Shown here piece after piece: positions 60,419 to 64,000 of a stretch of DNA of 64,000 bases (within the stretch, counting starts at the first letter, position 1; each line of letters opens with the position of its first letter). Made by a program: the position numbers and the translations under genes. The notes beneath the pieces are model-generated. The model was given only the letters and a program-made list of their open reading frames with translations, was not told the origin of the DNA and searched no databases. This stretch comes from Phascolomyces articulosus (lineage: Eukaryota > Mucoromycota > Mucoromycetes > Mucorales > Lichtheimiaceae), in NCBI GenBank assembly GCA_025677815.1, contig JAIXMP010000050.1, positions 124,001 through 188,000 on the forward strand. Direction: 5' to 3'.

Positions 60419-62534
60419 TTAGATGATACCCTGTCGTCGTAAATCTTCATATGTCTTTCTATTGAATACATTGCCTTCGTCATCTTCATATTCTTCCATG
60501 GAATCAGGAACAAAATCTTCTTGAGCATTTTCTTTCTTTAACTTCCCATACACTATATTTACACATTTATAAAAATAGCATAGAGTTCAGTATCATATCG
60601 TCCACTTGGTATACCCATATCACTAAGCCTCGTCACACATACAACACTTTCTTTCTCTTTCATTACTTACAGGCAAAAGCATCATCAATCTTTGTAATTT
60701 CATGAAAGTGTCGAGTATTAGGAATGCCAAGACAACGCATACCATGTGCGTGTCGCCATTCTTGGAAATGCTTATCAAAGGCTTTTCGACCCATATACAC
60801 ATAATTGCCACAAATTTCGCAAGGATATTCCACACCCAGACCGTGAAGTTTATACAACCAGTAAGGGATGGGTTTACCATCCCAACCAAGCGGTAATTTG
60901 AGTGGATTATAAATACGATCTTCATCTTCATCGTCCGATTCTTGCTCTGCAAGATCAATCTCCTCCTGGTCTTGTTCAAGCTATTTTTACAGTTATATAA
61001 ATAAATCAGTTCTCCGTGATCTCTATTTATAAAAAGGTGATCCACTTTCCCCTTCATCGTTAAATACTTACAGTGCGTTCTTTATCTGTGAGTGCTTGTT
61101 TTCGCTCCACATTGGCCTTTGTTTCCTCTCTAATATCTGATAAACCTTCAGCATATTTTGCAATCAGTAATTCTTTCCATGCAAGTTCTTTTCGTCGGTC
61201 TTGTTTGGTATCGGAATGACCATTTGTTTCTTCTGTCGTTTGTTCTTGCTTTAATTTTTCTGCATTCTTTCGATGCTTCTTTCCTGTCAAATGAGCATCG
61301 TATACAGTCTTTTTGGAAAATTGTTTCTGACCTAAGAAAAGGATAAAAAAAAGTAGTCAAAATAATTAAATATCCAAGACGTAATATAAATAAATATCCA
61401 TCAAGCTATATGTTTACTTACATGCATTACAGTACAACTCTGGATCTAACATCTCATTTCCAATATCCTCCCATCCAGCAATTTGACCACTTTCCCATTT
61501 TTCATCCATTTCCTTTTGTGCTTTTTCTTCCAATTCTGCAAGGTCAAATAAGGGTCTTGCTCGACGGAAAAATGAATATAAATATTCTGACAGATCATTC
61601 AAGTATCTACAATTATCAGCGTTAATGAGTGGTCATTCACATTTTATCGATATAGACACTCTCTTTGAATTCCTTGAAAAAGAAGAAAAAAACGTACTGT
61701 TTATAATCGGGGCTTGTCTTCATCTGCTTAGGATAAGCATTTGCAAAATCATCAAATTCGCTTAAATATTGCAAATATTCCAATTTTTTGACATCCTTGA
61801 GATTGATATATTTTCCATGTAATGCGTTCATATCCAGGTACCGACCATAACTTTCTTCACCTGAAAACTTTTTCTCGAGCTCTATTTCATATACATATGT
61901 ATCATAGGATAGATATAAAGAAAATATCAGTTACTCCATCGGAGAAAAGAAAAAAAAAGAAAATAGAGTATTCCTTACCATCTTCTTCACCATCTTCAGC
62001 ATCACCGCCACTGGTGAGATTCATGTGAATAAATTCCATTTCTGGTGGTTCAACAGGTTCATTAGGGTATTTTCGATGGTGATCTTTGATGACACGTAAA
62101 CGTTCATAAAATTCGCTAAATTCGGTTGATGCAGAAAGCGCCTCGATTTCAGATTGTCGAAGACTTTTTTCATATATATATATATAAAAAACATTGAGAA
62201 TTCATTAGTGCTTTCATACATTAATTGTGAAAGTGACGTGGAACGATATATTACCCATCTTTATCCTCATACATGTCGTATAAGTTATTGCTCTTGTCAG
62301 AAATACGTGTCAAAAATCTATCAACAATGTGTTCATTGCGTAAACGGTCGCGATGTGTTTTTAAATCTTCCATAAATTGATCCACGATCGCTTGTTCTAA
62401 ACGTTCAATCTCTTCATGGAGCCTATATCATTTAAGAAAAAAATACAATTTAATAAAACACCCTAATTGATCAATTGAAAATGAATCCAATAAAATATTT
62501 TTTACCCTCTTTGTCGTTCAATCAAATTATTCAT
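60419..62534 (-). CDS. SF3A3: Splicing factor SF3a60 / Prp9 homologue (SF3A3)
   Basis: Eight exons on the minus strand join in phase: 62534-62506, 62422-62255, 62163-61979, 61881-61698, 61606-61422, 61331-61072, 60980-60671 and 60552-60419, for 484 residues (human SF3A3 has 501). The N-terminus [20 protein letters not shown] matches the family. A U1-type C2H2 finger ([19 protein letters not shown]) lies near 245-270. The C-terminal matrin-type finger ([32 protein letters not shown]) and a closing [12 protein letters not shown] are diagnostic. SF3a60 is a subunit of the U2 snRNP SF3a complex and is needed for branch-point recognition. All eight joins keep homology through the junctions. Confidence 0.95.
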
Positions 62535-62762
62535 TTCGTATTTTTTTTATATATGGGAAATAATAAAAAAGTTTAAACCTGTCTATTTCACTACATAAAG
62601 GATTGATAATTCTTGTCATAATTCAACTCCGTTGTTGTCCAGTTTCAAATAACCATTCATTGGTAATAAGAACATTTTGTAAGTTGACCATCTTTCTCTC
62701 TATAATACATAATAAATATACTTTTTATTTTCTACAGAGAAAAAAGCTAAGCTATTTGTACA

Positions 62763-64000
62763 TTATTTTATTTCAATGACAGGCCAAGAGGGATGATATC
62801 TAAAGATAACATTCACTTTACTCGATCGGTTTTTCTCGTCTGTAAATAACTTCATGATGGTAATCTTATTTCCCAAATAAGTACGTTTCATTCCCATTAT
62901 TTCCTAATAATCATGTTAAGAATGAGTTATTAGCTCTTAAATTAAACATCAGAATAAAGAGGATGATAGACATATGAATATATACCTTATTATAAGGTTC
63001 ACGACACATTTCTGATCTAGTTTGTTCTTGAGACATGTTGAGCAATATTTCAATTGCTTCTTTTGCAGCTCCTAAATGAGCATCTGCTAGTTTTAACAAA
63101 TTTTCAGTATCTAAACTAGCATTGGTGTCGATTGTCTTTTCTATGCTTTCAAAAGTAGGTTGAGGTCGTGGTGTTGATAAAGGTAAAAATGGTTTGAGTC
63201 GTTGACGAAATCGTGTAGGTGGATCATCGTATCGAGGTTTCAGTACATCCAATTGTTTTGTTTTATATTGAACTACAAGTAACATGTTGTATATGCCACT
63301 TGCCATTCGTATTTGGGCTTCATTGTAATATTTTTGACTTTGAATATACTGAAGAACGTGATTAAAAGATGCAACATCTTGCTGAATGTATCTATCTTTG
63401 CTTTTTTTACTTGTTTGTAGTACTTCGTTTTCTAATTGCACCATATTAATGAAAACATAAATATTCCAATTGCTCCTCGATTTCTTTATCTCTATCTCCT
63501 TTCAGTGCCCTTTCCCATAAGGAAATAAATTCATACTTTGTAAAGTGATTTGTTCTTCGATATGGTCCAATGCTCTTTTTCGAGCTTTAAGCACATCTAA
63601 TAAATATCTATTAAAAATAATAATACATCAGAATTCTTCTTTTCCCATGTTTTGCTATTTTAGTTACTCTTTTCTCCGTCTTTTCCTCAAGGAAAAAGCA
63701 AACTTACAGGTATATCATCGTATATTCATTATTGCTATATAATTCTAATTCAAATCCAAGTAAAACAACAGTTTCCATCATTTCCAATTTGATTAAATAG
63801 GCCCATGATGAAAAGTAGGATGGTGAAAATCCAAATTCCTAATACAGTAGACGTACATATAGAGTCAGAACTGATAATAATATGGCGATTCTCCTTTTTA
63901 CTTACCGCCAAATCCTGGATCTTTGAATCAATGACTTCAGCCTATTTTGGTAAAAATGAACAGTTCAGAACCACGAGAGTATACGTACAGCGTCCATCTG
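62763..64000 (-). CDS. NatC auxiliary subunit NAA35 / Mak10, 5' part beyond window
   Basis: Six minus-strand exons of the 3' part are visible: 64000-63989 (cut by the edge), 63941-63906, 63838-63708, 63607-63537, 63491-62986 and 62903-62763. The run EFGFSPSYFSSWAYLIKLEM, then LLGFELELYSNNEYTMIYLY, matches the conserved helical region of NAA35/Mak10. FRQRLKPFLPLSTPRPQPTF and the C-terminal VNVIFRYHPSWPVIEIK also fit. This large subunit anchors the NatC N-terminal acetyltransferase to ribosomes with catalytic NAA30. The intron 63492-63536 is only 45 nt and was placed from phase, because the uninterrupted frame hits a stop. The other joins have canonical signals. Confidence 0.82.

Noticed and set aside
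1..64000. tRNA genes, rRNA genes, CRISPR arrays and prokaryotic operons
   Set aside because: No intact tRNA cloverleaf was found (only the degenerate SINE head), no rRNA, and no regularly spaced repeats. Gene structure is eukaryotic.

Overview
The window is nuclear DNA of a filamentous fungus. The genes are split by short GT-AG introns (mostly 45-120 nt), spacers are AT-rich and full of homopolymers and microsatellites, and there are no operons. Protein families (Skt5-type chitin synthase activator with CaaX, fungal dynamin, GH81 glucanase, hybrid histidine kinase with receiver) are fungal. A broken copy of what looks like a Mucoromycete multicopy gene family suggests Mucoromycota (Mucorales or a close relative); that placement is an inference.

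Layout. 1-9 kb: two divergent ankyrin-repeat adaptor genes, ankyrin-DIL (minus, cut by the left edge) and ankyrin-dysferlin-FYVE (plus). 9.5-18.3 kb: a Skt5/Chs4-like Sel1-repeat gene, an NF-YC histone-fold gene, and a dynamin-related GTPase, probably the mitochondrial/peroxisomal fission type. 19.9-23 kb: a secreted GH81 endo-beta-1,3-glucanase. 23.1-31.4 kb: a 20-exon minus-strand gene for a 1966-residue transmembrane receptor, followed by a two-repeat Myb gene next to a 6.8 kb gene-poor stretch. 39.7-42 kb: an HSL-type alpha/beta hydrolase and a small four-exon gene of unknown function. 44 kb: a thaumatin-like pseudogene. 47-49 kb: an unrecognised Q/A-rich, probably nuclear protein. 50-53 kb: a repeat-rich island with a broken multicopy gene split by a tRNA-derived SINE with a 14-15 bp target duplication, and a dead LINE. 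54.8-64 kb: an F-box/LRR gene, a two-domain Golgi glycosyltransferase, the splicing factor SF3a60/Prp9, and NatC subunit NAA35/Mak10, cut by the right edge.

The main discovery is the receptor at 23116-31391. Its order is signal peptide, two tandem periplasmic-binding-protein-like domains, a cysteine-rich ephrin-receptor-like module, one membrane span, a kinase-homology pseudokinase closely resembling that of animal receptor guanylyl cyclases, a signalling helix of the same type, then HisKA, HATPase and receiver domains. It has the chassis of a natriuretic-peptide-type receptor with the cyclase replaced by a two-component phosphorelay. All 20 exons join in phase, so this looks like an intact gene.

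Exon joins were inferred by hand from splice signals, reading phase and family alignment from memory. Nothing was searched or computed.
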